The notes: generated by a model not told the origin, from the sequence alone. Shown: positions 24,272-42,430, counted from the first letter of the stretch. The stretch: 64,000 nt of DNA from Hormiphora californensis (GCA_020137815.1 CM035358.1:4987488-5051487); one strand, 5' to 3'. Numbers and translations: made by a program.

Positions 24272-24330
24272 CCTTACTCTCGTTTTTTAAGAAACGCTTT
24301 AGTAAGAAACTTTTTTATAAGAAACTTTTC
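24272..24330. repeat. Left inverted-repeat end flanking the retrotransposon
   Basis: TACCTTACTCTC and nearby AAGAAACTTTT motifs occur here. The inverse (AAAAGTTTCTT, then GAGAGTAAGGTA) occurs at about 29213-29284, on the other side of the retrotransposon. This may be a DNA element split by the insertion. Confidence 0.45.
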
Positions 24331-24559
24331 AACACTACTTTAAACAAATTAATTTGAGTTTGCCGTCAATCGATCTGATAACTGTGTTAGCATCTTATCT
24401 CTAATCTTTTTGATCTCTGTTGAGCCTACTTTAACGTACTTACGAGTGAAACTTTTTTGTTCCGTCAACTGTTTTTACCGTTACGAGTAGTAGATATGAA
24501 GATGTAGCCCTAAGAGTGAATTTGAAGATGTGTATTTAGGTGATGTATTAGACAAGTAT

Positions 24560-27500
24560 AAAGGTGTGATTTGTTGATTTGTCTTAGGAGGGATGACACT
24601 AATTGCCTCGGGTGTTTGAAACTCAGCTGTGGGGACATTCTCAAGGTTTGTTACAAACTGATCCCGCTTCACCGCTTACTCTGTTCCTGCGGACAATATG
24701 GAACGATGGGAGAATCGTTTGAGAAGCTTCAGAAGGATCTCATCAGTACATTTCATCATTGTGGGACACAAGTGGTAGAGAGTGAAGGATTGGAAGGTGT
24801 GGTGAGAAGAAACGAAGGATATTCAGGAAGAACCTGAAGACTCCTGAGATGAAACATTATGTCCACATAACCACCGGAGGAGGCCAAGGTGAAGAGGAAT
24901 CTTTCTGTGCAAAAAGTGGAAGGAATTTGTGAAACCCAAAGTAGAAAGTGCCTGAAGACTGTTCCCTGTGGTAGATCTAGAGTCAATAGTGATCACCAGG
25001 TTGATTTTCCGGATGAGGACCAACTGAAAGAAGCCAGAGCGAGTGCTTCTCCTCTTGTTCCAGAATGCTCATTGACCTTTTTACTCGGAGGAGACAAAAG
25101 AAACTGGACCCAAAAGTACGATTAATGATCTAGACCCTGAAATTCTTGAAGAGGATGCTCTTCTTGCTGCGATCTTAGATAAGAATGAGGATATTCAGAA
25201 AGCTCTTCAATGAGGATAAGACCTGAAGGTGGTGTTGTGAACAAGAGAGATAGGTATGCAGTAATCCAGACAGCTCCAGAGATCCGGCCGCATCATCTGA
25301 ACAGAAGGATAGGATCAAACATTGGTCTTCGGCAACACTTGGTGAGGAACAGGTATCATGTGATACAGTGCTATAACTGTCAAGGTTTGGACACATGGCA
25401 GGCTCAGTGTACTGCCCTCGGAAGAAGACCCAGTTTGCTGCTTTTGTGCAGGTGGACATCAAACGAAAAGATGTAATGCGAAAAGAAAAGAAAGAGACAC
25501 GGGAAAATGAAGTGGGTCAATGTGAGGTAGGAGGCTCGCGCGAGAGGACAGGAAAGTATGCCAAGACCCAACAGCTTCCAGCATGTGGTGGCCCTTCATA
25601 CATCAATGAACGAGCAAGGGGAATGGAGAGGACATTGACATGTTAGCAAAAGAGGAAAAAAAACCACTATCTGACGAGGACCCGAGAGGAAAATACGGAG
25701 GAAAAGGCTTGGAAGATTGGCACGTTAAATGTTCGTTCACTGGTTAACAAAACTGGAGGTATCATTTCTCATGGAAGAAACTGGATGTGATATTTGTCTA
25801 GTCCAGGAAACCTTATGAAGTCTACTGATACTGGAAAACTACAGGAGATTAGAGAGAGAAACGGCTGGAACATTTATTCCTGCCAAGGCAGAGCGAGGAG
25901 GTGGGGGCGGGGCATTGGAATTCTCTTTCGTGAGTTTAGTGTCAAGCAGTGTCAGTGGAAAACACGTTATAAATCGTTCCAGGTCCAGGAAATTCTTATT
26001 AGTGACAGGGACCAACTAAGAGATTGGTGTAATATTTACCGTCCCTCCCTACACTATGAAATCGAGACTAACTGAAGCAACCTTTTCGCAGAGTTTGGTG
26101 ACTATCTTCGGAAGTCATGATGAAGCAGGGCACCCCATTCATTGCAGGTGACCTTAACTTCCAGATTCAAGACAAGAAAAAAATTCTATGCCGGAGGCTT
26201 TGGAACTGATAGACTCGTTCGATCTTGAACAACGAGTACCATGCAACCAACACATCAACATGGAGGAACCCTAGATCTTGTTTTGGTGCCGAGAGACTTG
26301 AAAAACTGGAAACCTGACCATCTTTCCTGAGGGACAACTTCGGATCATTTCCTGGTACAATTTGAGTTGTGGTAAAGCCTGATCTGGCAAACTATGTGAC
26401 AAAAAAGTCTTGTATTGGGAATACAAGAGATACAATCTATGGATATTGAGGCATTTAAGGAGGACCTGAGAGGATGTGATCCAGATAAGCTGATTGGAAG
26501 GGATTCTGAGGAGGAAACGATAATTAATCTGTACAGATGGCTGGGAAGGTATAGTGGAAAAAAAACGGGGTGCCGAAGAAACGAGTGAGGAGAGGCAAGA
26601 AGGTAACAAACCATGGAGGGATGAAGAACTCAGAAGTTTACTACGTGAGAGGAGGCAAGCGGAGAGTATTGGCGAAAACATGGAACTTGGGAATCGAACG
26701 AGGAGTATTCGTGAGCTTAAGAAGAAGTTTGGATATATGGATAAGGAGAAGAGGGCTTGTTACATTGAGGATGACCTAGAAGACGCAGTCAAGGACGGAC
26801 CCAAGGCATTGCAAAGAAAGCTTCAACGACTTCTTGGAAAAGACGGAGACTATACTTCCTGAAAACACTGACAGTAAGAAACTAGCGGATAGCTTCTCAC
26901 AGTTTTTCAATTCAAAAAGTGGACTAAGATCAGGACATTTGTGAAGGAGGAACAGCAAAAGTATGAGGATTCTGAGGAACATGGAAAGTATGAGGATTCT
27001 GAGGAACATCAAAAGTCTGAGGATTTGAGGGAAACACGGGAAGTATGAGGAATATGGGATGTATGAGGATTCTGAGGAAACTGGCAACTGAGGACTGCAC
27101 GCCTAGATGGACAGATTTTGCAATGTTAAGGAGGAAGAAAAAGATATCTGTGATCAAGTCAATGTCTAACAAGCACTGCGACCTTGGACCCTCTACCTAC
27201 TTTGTTGTGAAAGAATGTGTCAGAGAACTAGCACCAGACTAACTGCAATGGTTAATCAATCCCTTCAAAAAATCATCGGTAGCGGAGACCTCAGAAGGCA
27301 CTTGTTTCCCAACCATAGAACCCTATGGGGATCGTGAAGCTCTGACGGAACTATCGGCCGGGTATCCGAATATACCATTCCTTTCAAAACTTCTGGAGAA
27401 GGTTGTTCTGGGACAACTTAATGACTATATCAATGCACTTCTTCTCGGAAAGCCCCAGTATGGTTACAGGGTTGGGCATGCATAGTTGCGAGACTCTCCT

Positions 27501-29100
27501 CGTTAGTAGTGTTGATGACTTCTTGGTGAAATGGACAAAGGGGAATGTGGTAGCTCTCATATGTCTGACATGAGCGCTGCCTTTGACACAGTAGACCACG
27601 AAGGAATCCTAAAGTACTACAGCAGAGGTTTGTGTGGTGATGTGTACCACTCCAATGGTTTAGAGGTTTTTGGGCTCTAGGTTTTCTCGGTATCGGTACA
27701 GGATTGTCTATCTGAAAACCTTGGCATTACTCTGTGGGGGTGCCCAGGGCTCTCTTCTTGGAACGGTTTTGTTTCTCTTTACATCGAGGCTTATAACGAC
27801 ATTGTGAAAACCTTAGGATCTACGGATTAAGGTGTATGCAGACGACTCCCAATTTATGTCAGTCTTGTACCCACGGACCCTATAGGATGGATGGAGGACG
27901 AAGGCGGACATTGAAGAATGCCTGCTAAGCTGAAGAAGTGGATGGTGGAACAGTGGCTGAAGTGCAATGAGGCAAGACGGAGTTCATTCTAGTTGGCAAA
28001 AGAGCAGCTCAATCAGTAAGATGTCATTTGAAACGGTCATCAACTTTGGAGGAGAAGATATTTACCCAACGGAGTGTAGTGGAAACGGATGGTAAAAACT
28101 TTGGTGTTCTTTGGATCATAATCTGACAATGGAGAGAGCAGGTCAACAATGTTCGGAAACAGTGTGGCTGTGTGTTGAGGAATCTCTGGCAACTGAACAA
28201 AGTTTCGATTGTTTCAACGAAATGATTATGCTAGTAAAGCAGTTTGGTGAATGCTAAGATTGATTACAGTAACATACTGTATTGTGGACTACCTAAAAAA
28301 GATCTGGATGGGCTCCAGAAAGTTCTCAATTCCTGTTTCGCTTCGTCTATAACCTCCGTGGGCACCAGGAAGACTACATGGATTTCTTCCGTCCGTCAGT
28401 GCCATATTCTTCCGATCACTCAGAGACTTACTTTCAAAGCTTGCTTAATAGCCTACAAGATAGTCAGCGGTACAGCACCGGAATACCTCAAGATTTGGTA
28501 CCTCTTGATGATGTTGGGGAGCATCTAGAACTACACGGATGACAGGAGTTCTTGATCCCTACAGGCTCAAACACCCTAAGATGTCCAGTATCAATGTAAC
28601 TCAAAGCTAAGACGGAGGAGGATATTGTGTTCCGGCAACGGTGTGGAATGAACTTCCCTTCCAAACTAAGAATCTATTCCTAATGTGGGACACCTTCAAT
28701 CTCGGTTTAAAGACTCATCTGTTCACTGTGGCATTCGGCGAGGTTCCCACGGTTCTGGTATATAGGTACTTGGCCGTGGGCAATTGGTGTCATCCTTTAT
28801 TTATTTCGGCTTTTCATTACCTTAGTACCGTTTTTCAAGCTGTGGGATTGAGTGAGTATAGAGTGGTTAAATTTATATCGACAGGTAATGAGACCCGATT
28901 ATTTCTCAGTACCATATAGCAAACCTGTATAGTCTACTTTAAACGTTTTTTTTTTCTACCGTGTTTTTTGTGTGAAGCATTATATATTACACCTAGGATA
29001 TACCGCTCTCTGATGATTTGACAGTTCAGTGTTAATTATATTACTCTGATACTGTTGAATATGGGCGGTATATAAGCTCCAGTTATTATTATTAAATGTA
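24560..29100 (+). mobile_element. Degenerate CR1/Jockey-like non-LTR retrotransposon
   Basis: Broken frames in order. A gag-like ORF1 carries zinc-knuckle cysteines around 25360-25480 (CYNCQG, then a second Cys/His cluster read in another frame). An endonuclease starts near 25700 with 'WKIGTLNVRSLVNK', then a 'QET' near 25800, 'AGDLNF' near 26145, 'TLDLVL' near 26270 and 'SDHFLVQF' near 26345. The reverse transcriptase includes 'PFLSKLLEKVVLGQLN' near 27380, 'SAAFDTVDH' near 27570 and 'YADDSQFM' near 27840. A C-terminal region near 28240-28730 ends with 'VWNELP' and 'LKTHLF'. The 3' end (GGGCGGTATATAAGC then TTATTATTATTAAA, near 29060-29095) is typical of CR1-like tails. Multiple frameshifts and stops show it is dead. 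Confidence 0.85.
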
Positions 29101-29204
29101 AATCACACAATTCAGAGACACCACAACAAAATAGAACACCCCTAACTTGTTAGTTTTCTGAATAAAGGAGAAATTCTTTTGTTTTTGGATGCTTACACCT
29201 GTAG

Positions 29205-29285
29205 TTTCCTAGAAAAAAGTTTCTTATTTAAAAGTTTCTTGAAATTGAAATAGCGGAGGCTTAATAAAGACAGAGAGTAAGGTAT
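29205..29285. repeat. Right inverted-repeat end flanking the retrotransposon
   Basis: Contains AAAAGTTTCTT twice and ends GAGAGTAAGGTA, the inverse of the sequence near 24272. Confidence 0.45.
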
Positions 29286-30239
29286 TATAGTCTAACAGAC
29301 GGTGTTCGGATGTTATAAGATTAAACATCGTCTAATCAAGTCCTCACTCCTCCTCCTTTGTGTATTCAGTATAGGAGGTGTTGCTCTGCTGGGACAAGTC
29401 TTGCAATCAACGTCCAGACGTTTTAATCGCCATGCTTACTAACGTTGACCTCACCCTAATTCCACTTCGCCAGCTAGTCGATTCTATACTGGCATACTGT
29501 GAAAGCATAGTTTGACGTGAGCCTTGGACCGTGTTATGACCTCATTTCTTACACATCTATGAATAATATTTGAATGTGTTTTTTCATTGTCGACAATGAA
29601 ATTGTCGAGGGAGTGACCCCTGTGGTGAAATGTCTCAAGAACCTCTCTTCCTGTCCCCCTGCCTCTCCATTCATTTGATTTGATTGATTCGATTGGTCAT
29701 TGCCCATGGTCGATTTATTTCACCCATATCGCGTTACAATAATACGATTTGATTCCGTATGGCCTTCATGTGTAATGCCTTGATACCTTTCTTATATTTT
29801 ACTTGTATTGTTTATACATACTATTATTTTTTATTTTATAAAAAAAATATCAGATTTTTAAATTTTCCACAGTAAAGAATCATAAACCAGTGTTATGTTA
29901 TAATCCCGGGGCGCGATGAGAGAGGGTCGCCCAAGACAAGCTAGAAGTCCTGCGAGAGCCAATTCGATTAGTCCCGGCCCAGCTAGGCCAAGGACCGGTC
30001 CTCTTATCTATGCTCATACTTTGAAGAATCACTTTGAGATTCTTCCTGGTCCCTGTTATATTCTCATTGCCCTGGTCCCCGTTATTTTCAGGAGGGAGGG
30101 AATGAGAATTTGGCTGATTCGAGGGAATGAGCTGGAGAGTTTTGGATCAGAGAGACCAAATGAGATAAGAAAATTAAACCAAGGCCCAGCAGAATACCAT
30201 GAGCTGTGGTATATGTTAGGACGGACCCAACGAAAGGAA

Positions 30240-30241
<2 letters not shown>
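29286..30241. other. Intergenic, nothing recognisable
   Basis: AT-rich in the middle (29800-29880). Open frames are short and not protein-like. Confidence 0.5.

Positions 30242-30328
<87 letters not shown>
30242..30328. repeat. (GA)n microsatellite
   Basis: A pure GA dinucleotide run of about 86 bp. Confidence 0.97.
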
Positions 30329-30329
<1 letters not shown>

Positions 30330-30331
<2 letters not shown>

Positions 30332-31226
30332 CCCGTTTTTGGGGTGAATGAATTACCGCTACAGTCAGTCAAATCATGATTAGTATTTTTAAATTTTATG
30401 TTGTTTTTGGTCTACACGCTTTTGATGTGAAACAATGTTTCAGAAACATCAATTTGATATGCAGATTCTGCGGTATAATTTTACCCGAGATTGCTGTTTT
30501 GTGTGTGATTATTTCCAATAGTCATCTGGCTCTAAGGCCATTCGAGACACCAGCTGTGTAACTGGAATGAACGGCTGTAATACTGACACGACCCTACCTA
30601 ATACAATATCACATTTCGTATAATTAACAACATTCACATCAGTTAAAATATGACCCCTTGTGGCCTTATTTCATAACTTTCTTTCTCCTTCTCTCTCAAC
30701 AACTCTCTCTCAAAAACACAACTAGATATGTCTCTATCTCTAACTTCGCGCGTAGCTATAGACTCGCTACCTATCGCTCTCTCGTATATCCTCTATGAGC
30801 TATCTATCTTCTAGCTATCGATGCTCTCTCTCTCTCTCTCGCTCTCTATATAGCTCTTCGCTAGAGTAGCGCGATAGCGCTACCTCTCTCTCTAGGTTCG
30901 ATCTATACTCTCTATATCTTCTCTCTCTCTCTCTCTCTTCTTCTCTCTCTCCTCTCTCCCAACCACTCTCAGTTTCCCATGGTTCAAATACCACGTGCGT
31001 GGTTCAACTTGACACGTGGTAGTCAAACTGTTAAAAGTTTCATTTGTGCCTCTCTTATCTTATTGCATTAGTCGACAGAGAGAGAATGTCTTTATCAGTG
31101 TCAATGCATGGTGCAGGGGGTCATGTAGGTACATTAAAAGTTATATGGTCTCCACTTTCTTCTTGCGGCGTGATTCTGATTGACTTAAATACTTTGTGTG
31201 TCAGGCGACTCAAGACAGTCTTGTTA
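30330..31226. other. Intergenic, with CT-rich low complexity at 30690-30965
   Basis: The CT/TA-rich part contains many CTCTCT and CTATAG variants. No gene is seen. Confidence 0.5.
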
Positions 31227-31626
31227 GGCCGGGTCCAGACGAGTGGTAGGTAGCTACTATAGCAGGGTGCTATAGTAGATATCTACCACACCTACCACTC
31301 GTCTGGACACTTATATCTACCATTACAGGGTGTTATGCCTCGGCCTATTACACCCTGCTATTGCACCCTGCTATGGCAGGGTGCAAGAGTAGGGTGTCAT
31401 CCGTCTGGACAGCCTCTGACAACCTACCATTGCAACTTTACTTCTATGGGGCATGAGAAATTTGATACCCCCGATGATTGATTTGTGTCAGAAGGTGTCC
31501 AGACGAGTGGTAGATGGCTTACTATGGTAGCTTAGCTACCACTCGTCTGGACAGTACCCACCTGCCATAGCACCCTGCCATAGCACCCTGCCATAGTAGC
31601 TACCTACCACTCGTCTGGACCCGGCC
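31227..31626. mobile_element. 400-bp MITE with TTA duplication (PIF/Harbinger-like)
   Basis: Termini GGCCGGGTCCAGACGAGTGG and the inverse, flanked by TTA at 31224-31226 and 31627-31629. The interior has several inverted repeats of 'ccactcgtctggac' and repeats of 'caccctgctat'. A 3-bp TTA duplication suggests PIF/Harbinger mobilisation. Non-coding. Confidence 0.8.
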
Positions 31627-31693
31627 TTACTCTTTTCCTACTTTTGTGGTTAGCTAGTAGCAGTGATATTTAGTTATACCCATCAACCATTAC

Positions 31694-31769
31694 TTGGTGA
31701 CATAGACACCTGGCGCGACCAAGATTGAGCTCACAGCGGGGGTCGCGCCAGGTGTCTATATGTCACCAA
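31694..31769. mobile_element. 76-bp palindromic micro-element related to 16458-16510
   Basis: The arms share CATAGACACCTGGCGCGACC with the element at 16458. The ends are TTGGTGACATA and TGTCACCAA. The flanks AACCATTAC and ACCCATTAC match at 8 of 9 positions, consistent with a 9-bp target-site duplication. Confidence 0.6.
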
Positions 31770-31955
31770 ACCCATTACCTTGTTATGTTCTAACCCTTCT
31801 TTACAACTAGTTGCAACTGAGCACGTAGTATGTTAGGCAGTAGCTTCGATTTAACTAAACTTTAATGTTCATCTTATTAATGTTAATCATTAACTAATTT
31901 AATATTTTCACTACAGCTCCAGCAGCCATGGACAGCTTTAACGAGTGAAGATATT

Positions 31956-34199
31956 ATGATTCCAGTATTGATCTTGATTTACTTTACAAGTCTTTCAAAC
32001 CAGGTACGGGGTTTCTAGGGGTAACTAAGGGTACCTAATGGTTTCTAGGGGTAACTAGTGGCGTGGTTTCTAGAGGTAACCTTACTTAATAGTAACTATC
32101 AAAACTTAAAACTAAGCTCTGTTTTGTAGAAATGTGGAGTTCATCTAACCGTCTATTGGGACAGATACTTTGCACCTTTCACAACTAAATCCTCCCTGCA
32201 GGTCAGTGCCGGAGGGAGGCTCTACTTTGGGTTGAATTTCTTTAACAGCGGTACCTGTGGGACGGGAGGCAGGAAAATCCGTCCAACTTGCAGCTACTTT
32301 TTCACCCTAACCCTCCAACCTTCCAACAAAATCATCCAGCTTGATCCCTTTGGGGCACCACACGGCTCGGTGAGATTTATCCAAAGTGAGAGGGAGGATG
32401 ATTTCGTTCTAGGGCCGCATCTACCAAACCCATTCCCAGTCAGCCCATCAAATGAAACCAGTGACACTATCATTAGCGTCAATATCAGAGTTCGAAATGA
32501 GTTGAAATGGGTAGCGTTTGATGCCACAAAAACGTTCAACACAAGTGATATGGTGGAGAGTGAAGACGTCCTCATTTACAGCGATGGAGGATTGTTCACG
32601 GGTTCTGCCGAGTGGAGGTGTGATCGAGGCTTCACGGGCCAGCAGTGTGATCAGTGCATAGAGGGGTTTGCGGGTCCAGCTTGTAATTGTACGTTGACAG
32701 GGTTGAATGATATTTGTGATCCCTTGACGGGGGTCAAGTCGTGTAAACCCGGGTTTTATGGTGAGGGATGTGAGGTTTTTTGTGCCACTGATGATGAAAC
32801 CAGGTACAGCTGTACTAAATTTGGTAACAAACTTTGTAAATACCCGTTCATTGGAACCAACTGTTCCACTGTGTCGTCCTGTACGGAGAATCTATTCGGA
32901 CAAGATTGCACCATCTCCTGCACTCCCATTCCGGGCCAGAAACTGTGTGACACTAATGGTGAAGCTGTTTGTGAGGGTCACTACGGTGGTCCGAACTGCA
33001 CCGACTGCGAGGAAGGCTACTATGGTGCTGACTGTACACATTTCTGTAAACCACAACCTAATGATCCACAGTATAAGTGTGGTCCTGACGGAGGGAAGGT
33101 CTGTGTAGGGAACTGGACGGGGGAGGAATGTGATCGGTGTATCCCTAACCACTTCCCACCTAGTTGCAACGCATGGTGTATAGAGACAGAAGCCTACACG
33201 TGTGATGGACCTGATAGGATCTGCAACTCGGGATGGTACCCCAAATTGGAGTGTGATGTGGCATGTAACTCAACTAGAGCATGGGACTGTAACAAAGAGA
33301 CTGGCAGGAAGATCTGCCTTGAAAACAGGGCAGGGAAGAACTGTGATGGCTGTGTGCCTCCATACACCAAAGATTCCAAGACTGGAGAATGTAAGAAGTG
33401 CACTGTACCAGGTAGAACGTGGTCCTGTCAAAATGGGACCAAGGTATGTAATCCCAATTACTATGGAAAGGGCTGCACAGAGTTTTGTGAGCCCTCCAAC
33501 CGGATTCAAGAGTGCATACCGACCCTACATGGGGTGGACCGGGTCTGTACCGCTAATTGGACCGGTATTGATTGTGTTAACTGCATCCCCCAGCACTACG
33601 GCCCGGACTGTAATGTGAAGTGTGTGGGGACTGAGTTCACTGAATGCAATGAAGATGGCAGTCTGTCTTGTAAGGCTGGCTTCTACAACTTGCCAGATTG
33701 TACGGTGTTCTGCGACGCCACCTCCAAATTCTACACCTGCACTGCATCAGGAGTTAAGCAGTGCATTGGGAACAGAGATGTAGCGACAGACTGTAAGATT
33801 TGTCTACCACATTATTATGGTGAGCAGTGTGATAAACATTGTTATGAGCCGGGGTTAAGATTCGTTTGTAACACTACAACGGGAAACAGGGAGTGTAGGA
33901 AAGGTTTTATTGGCCCCGACTGTGATGCCTGTGCACCGGACTACTATGGGACGTGGTGCCCGAAGAACAAGCCTTGTGTACTAATGTGCAACCAGAAATG
34001 TGTGAACACTGTCAACTACACGTGCAATTTACAGGGTGTTTTGGAAATGAACGCAGATTTTAGTCGAACGCTTTACAACGAAGCCGAAAGGTTTATACCA
34101 GAATTAATTATTGTGGCGACAACTTTTACAGGAGCTTTTATCATTATGGGCTTCTGTTTTATACATTCACGCCTTGAGAAAAAGATTGAAGATGACTGA
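31956..34199 (+). CDS. Single-pass membrane protein with tandem DSL-like modules (Delta/Notch-ligand-like)
   Basis: Two coding exons (31956-32003 and 32130-34199) give 705 residues. Residues 1-16 form a signal peptide (MIPVLILIYFTSLSNQ). Residues 17-175 are an N-terminal extracellular region in the position of the MNNL domain of Notch ligands, but with weak resemblance. From about residue 178 ('WRCDRGFTGQQC') there are about eight tandem cysteine-rich modules of the DSL type, e.g. 'CKPGFYGEGCEVFC', 'YYGADCTHFC' and 'HYYGEQCDKHC', each ending in a 'CxxxxxGxxC' pattern. A membrane segment at about 673-694 precedes a tail of about 10 residues (RLEKKIEDD). Known Delta/Jagged proteins have one DSL followed by EGF repeats, so a poly-DSL protein with almost no cytoplasmic tail is unusual. 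A six-codon upstream ORF (31928-31948) precedes the start and may dampen translation. No EGF-only array is obvious. Confidence 0.85.
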
Positions 34200-34383
34200 A
34201 CAGTGAACACTATATCATTCAAAAATCGTGTGATTACGGCCTACGGGATTGAATGCTTTTTTATCTTTTTACCAAATGTAACTTATAAATTTGATTAATT
34301 TAATTCACAACTAAATTAGTTTTTAAGTTTGAATAGTTACAACGGAAACCAGTGATAGAATGTGCTGACCAGAATGAGATCTG

Positions 34384-34389
34384 AATAAA
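34384..34389 (+). terminator. Poly(A) signal of the DSL-module gene
   Basis: AATAAA lies about 185 bp after the stop codon at 34199, in an AT-rich 3' UTR. Confidence 0.5.
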
Positions 34390-35026
34390 AGGCAGAGGCA
34401 AAGGCCATGGCCAAAGAGAGCATCTTTCTAAGCCAAAAATGTGCCGGTCTGATATTTACGAGACTAATACTACGGGATTACAAAGTTGCACAAATGTAGA
34501 AGGATGGACTATGGAGCCTGGCCACTCGACATAAATTGGGCCCATCGGTGAGATCACCACCCTCCGGAGGGCCCCCCCCCCCATTTGGCGGAGAAAATAG
34601 GGTCACTTCCTGGCTAAATCTTCGATATTTCAATATAAAATTATCTAGACTGTCAAAAGGCCACGAAGAAATGGGAATGTTCGTCAGAACGGTTTCTAAA
34701 CCTTTGTTTCCTGGACTTCGGAATTTTTTGCAAGTTCGACTTTAGCTTTTGCAAAGATTTTGAAAATTTGCACTGAATCTTTACTTGGTACGCGCAAAGA
34801 AAACCCGCGCGTAAGACGCGCAGCCAGAGTGCTAGCATCGCGCGTAATTCAACTTTCCTCGTTGAAATTCGTATGGACTTCGCGTCTTACAGACGGAAGG
34901 GAAGCGAAACCGGATCGGAGCTGTAAGTTCCAGTTTCATTCTTACCAAATAAAAAAGACGGATTTCTCAAAATCAAATCTTTAAAATTATAGTACAAAAA
35001 AAAAAAAAACATAATTTCACTGACAA
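34390..35026. other. Intergenic between two convergent genes
   Basis: Nothing recognisable. An A-run lies near 34995. The genes on either side converge. Confidence 0.5.
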
Positions 35027-40389
<5,363 letters not shown>

Positions 40390-40780
40390 ATCTCTTGTTC
40401 TGATGATGCTTTGCAATTTTACATGGCTATAAAAAGTATGGAGTTTGTAAATTAATTCGATAAAATGTAGAGATAGAGCTTGCTCGGCCCTCTCTCACCA
40501 CGCCCAATGCCCATCGATGGCATAGATCCCCCGGCCTATCTACATCTTATACAATCGCCTGTATGGAGCCGCCATACCCCATTTGATTCTCAACAGTGCG
40601 CTCAGATGGGGTCACGGCAATCGCTGCGTATGTGGTTTTGTCCTGCTACAAGTTAGGGACATAGTCCAGAGAGAGGGGGCGGTAGAGAGGGAGGGAGAGA
40701 GAGAAGGAGAGAGAGACAGAGAGATAGAGACAGAGAATTGTGATGGGGAGATTATAAGCGATGGGGGATAGTCCATTATA
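40390..40780. other. Intergenic, with a GA-rich tract at 40673-40735
   Basis: A short segment (TTTGATTCTCAACAGTGCGCTCAGATGGGGTC, near 40582) also occurs with small changes near 16960, indicating a dispersed repeat. Confidence 0.5.
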
Positions 40781-41452
40781 TACCCTGCTAACTTAAATAA
40801 TGCGCCAGTGGCGAGAAGTCCCACTAGCGCGCTCTCAGTAAACAGCCAGTCCAGCGGCAGATTATTTCCCACTGGCAGGTTATTTATTTTTAACTCCTAC
40901 GTAACATTCAAAGTGTGTGTAAATGATCAGTTCTTACTAAAATACAGAGGGAACACTATGTGCAACACTTACACACTACATTGGAGAGAAAGAAAGGACA
41001 CATTCCGTCAATTACTCTCTCTTTATCTCCCCTTTTGTCTCACTATCTCTTTCTCTGTGTTATTTGTGACATGCCCCTTATCAGGCTATTTCTTTCACTC
41101 TCTTTCCTTAGCAACTGCTTAGTAACTGTTACCAAACAGTGTACACTCAATTGTGACGTGTTTTTAACTATTTCTCAGTTCTCTTTGTGTGTTTTGATTA
41201 GTGTTCTCTCTCTTGTTGGTGTGTAAATAAACAACTAAAGCAGGGTATATAACCCATAAACTCTGACCACTGGCACGTTATAGGTTTAAACCCCTCCGCC
41301 TCTCCCTCGGCTCCGCCTCGGGATCGTCGTCGTGATTTAAACCAGTTTATCCGCCAGCGGCGGATAAACTCCAGCTAACTTCTCCCAGCGGCGCGCTGGG
41401 AGAAAGTTATCTGAAATAACGCGCCAGTGGCCAGAGTTTATGCCTCATATAT
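40781..41452. repeat. 0.67-kb dispersed element, copy 1
   Basis: Starts TACCCTGCTAACTTAAATAA and ends GAGTTTATGCCTCATATAT. It is almost identical to 42980-43659 apart from an 8-bp insertion/deletion and a few substitutions. It contains inverted motifs (GCGCCAGTGG, CAGCGGCGCGCTGGG, TTATCCGCCAGCGGCGGATAA). No target duplication was found. An open frame inside is probably not a gene. Confidence 0.85.
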
Positions 41453-42430
41453 TTAGGTGCCGGCAGGCACCTCCGACCCGAAGAAAACAGCAAAAAACGA
41501 AAAAAAGAAAAAAAAATTTTTTGCCCTTGCACAAAAACCCAAAAATGCCGGCCCTATTAAGAACAAAGAAAGGTCTTTTTTTTGGGGGGGGGGGGGGGGG
41601 GGGGGGCAAAAAACATGTCAACGATTGTGGCCACACCGTTTGAGATATCGACTTGAAATTTTGTAGGCATGTTCTTGTAGTATTCCTTTGTGTCATGACG
41701 TTGGCGGATTTTTGAATTTTTAATTAATTAATTAATTATAGGCAATTAAAAATGGTGCAAGGGCACCGTGCCCTTGCACATTGCGTGTTCTGTCCCTTGC
41801 ACCACGCCCTTGCACCAAATTCTATTTTCCGTTCTGCTTAAAATATCGACTTGAAACTTTGTAGGAATGTTCTTCAATCATAAAAGATGATGTTCGAAAA
41901 GTGGGAATAGTCAAAATTAATTAATTAGTTAGTTAGAGCCGTGCAAAAAATGGAATTTGGTGCAAGGGCAGGCAATGTGCAAGGGCAAATGGTGCAAGGG
42001 CAGCCCTTGCACCAATTTTATGATCGAACTGTGTCCACACCGTTTAATATTTTGACACGAAACTTTCTATGCATGTTCTAGTAGCATAACTACGAGTACT
42101 AGAAGAGCCGTATGATTAATATATCAATTAGGTAATTAATTATAGGCAAATTAATCAAAATTTGCCCTTGCACAATTTGTGCAAATTTCCCCTGAACATG
42201 TGCCCTTGCACCATTTTGTTTGCCCATGCACTAAATTATATTTTCCGTTCTGCTTAAAATATCGACTTGAAACTTTCTAGGAATGTTCTTCATGCATAAA
42301 ACATATAATATAATCTACAGAAAGTGGGAATAGTCAAAATTAATTAATTAATTACTTAGAGATTAATTTTGGGGTGGCCCCTGCACAATTTTGGCAAATT
42401 TGATATTCAAACTTTGAGCCTTTGTGAAAG
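41453..42430. repeat. Diverged tandem repeats with 'tgcaagggca' motifs
   Basis: Recurring phrases 'gcccttgcacca', 'cgacttgaaactttgtagg' and 'atgttcttc' at irregular spacing, plus a poly-G run at 41584-41606. It resembles a degraded satellite between the two copies of the 0.67-kb element. Confidence 0.7.

Noticed and set aside
30784-30965. Dense CTCT/TAGC sequence as a possible structured RNA or tRNA cluster
   Set aside because: No cloverleaf or box elements could be drawn. It is low-complexity sequence.
40808-41226. About 100-residue frames inside the 0.67-kb element
   Set aside because: The same frames recur in copy 2, but there is no domain, start context or conservation beyond the DNA-level identity.
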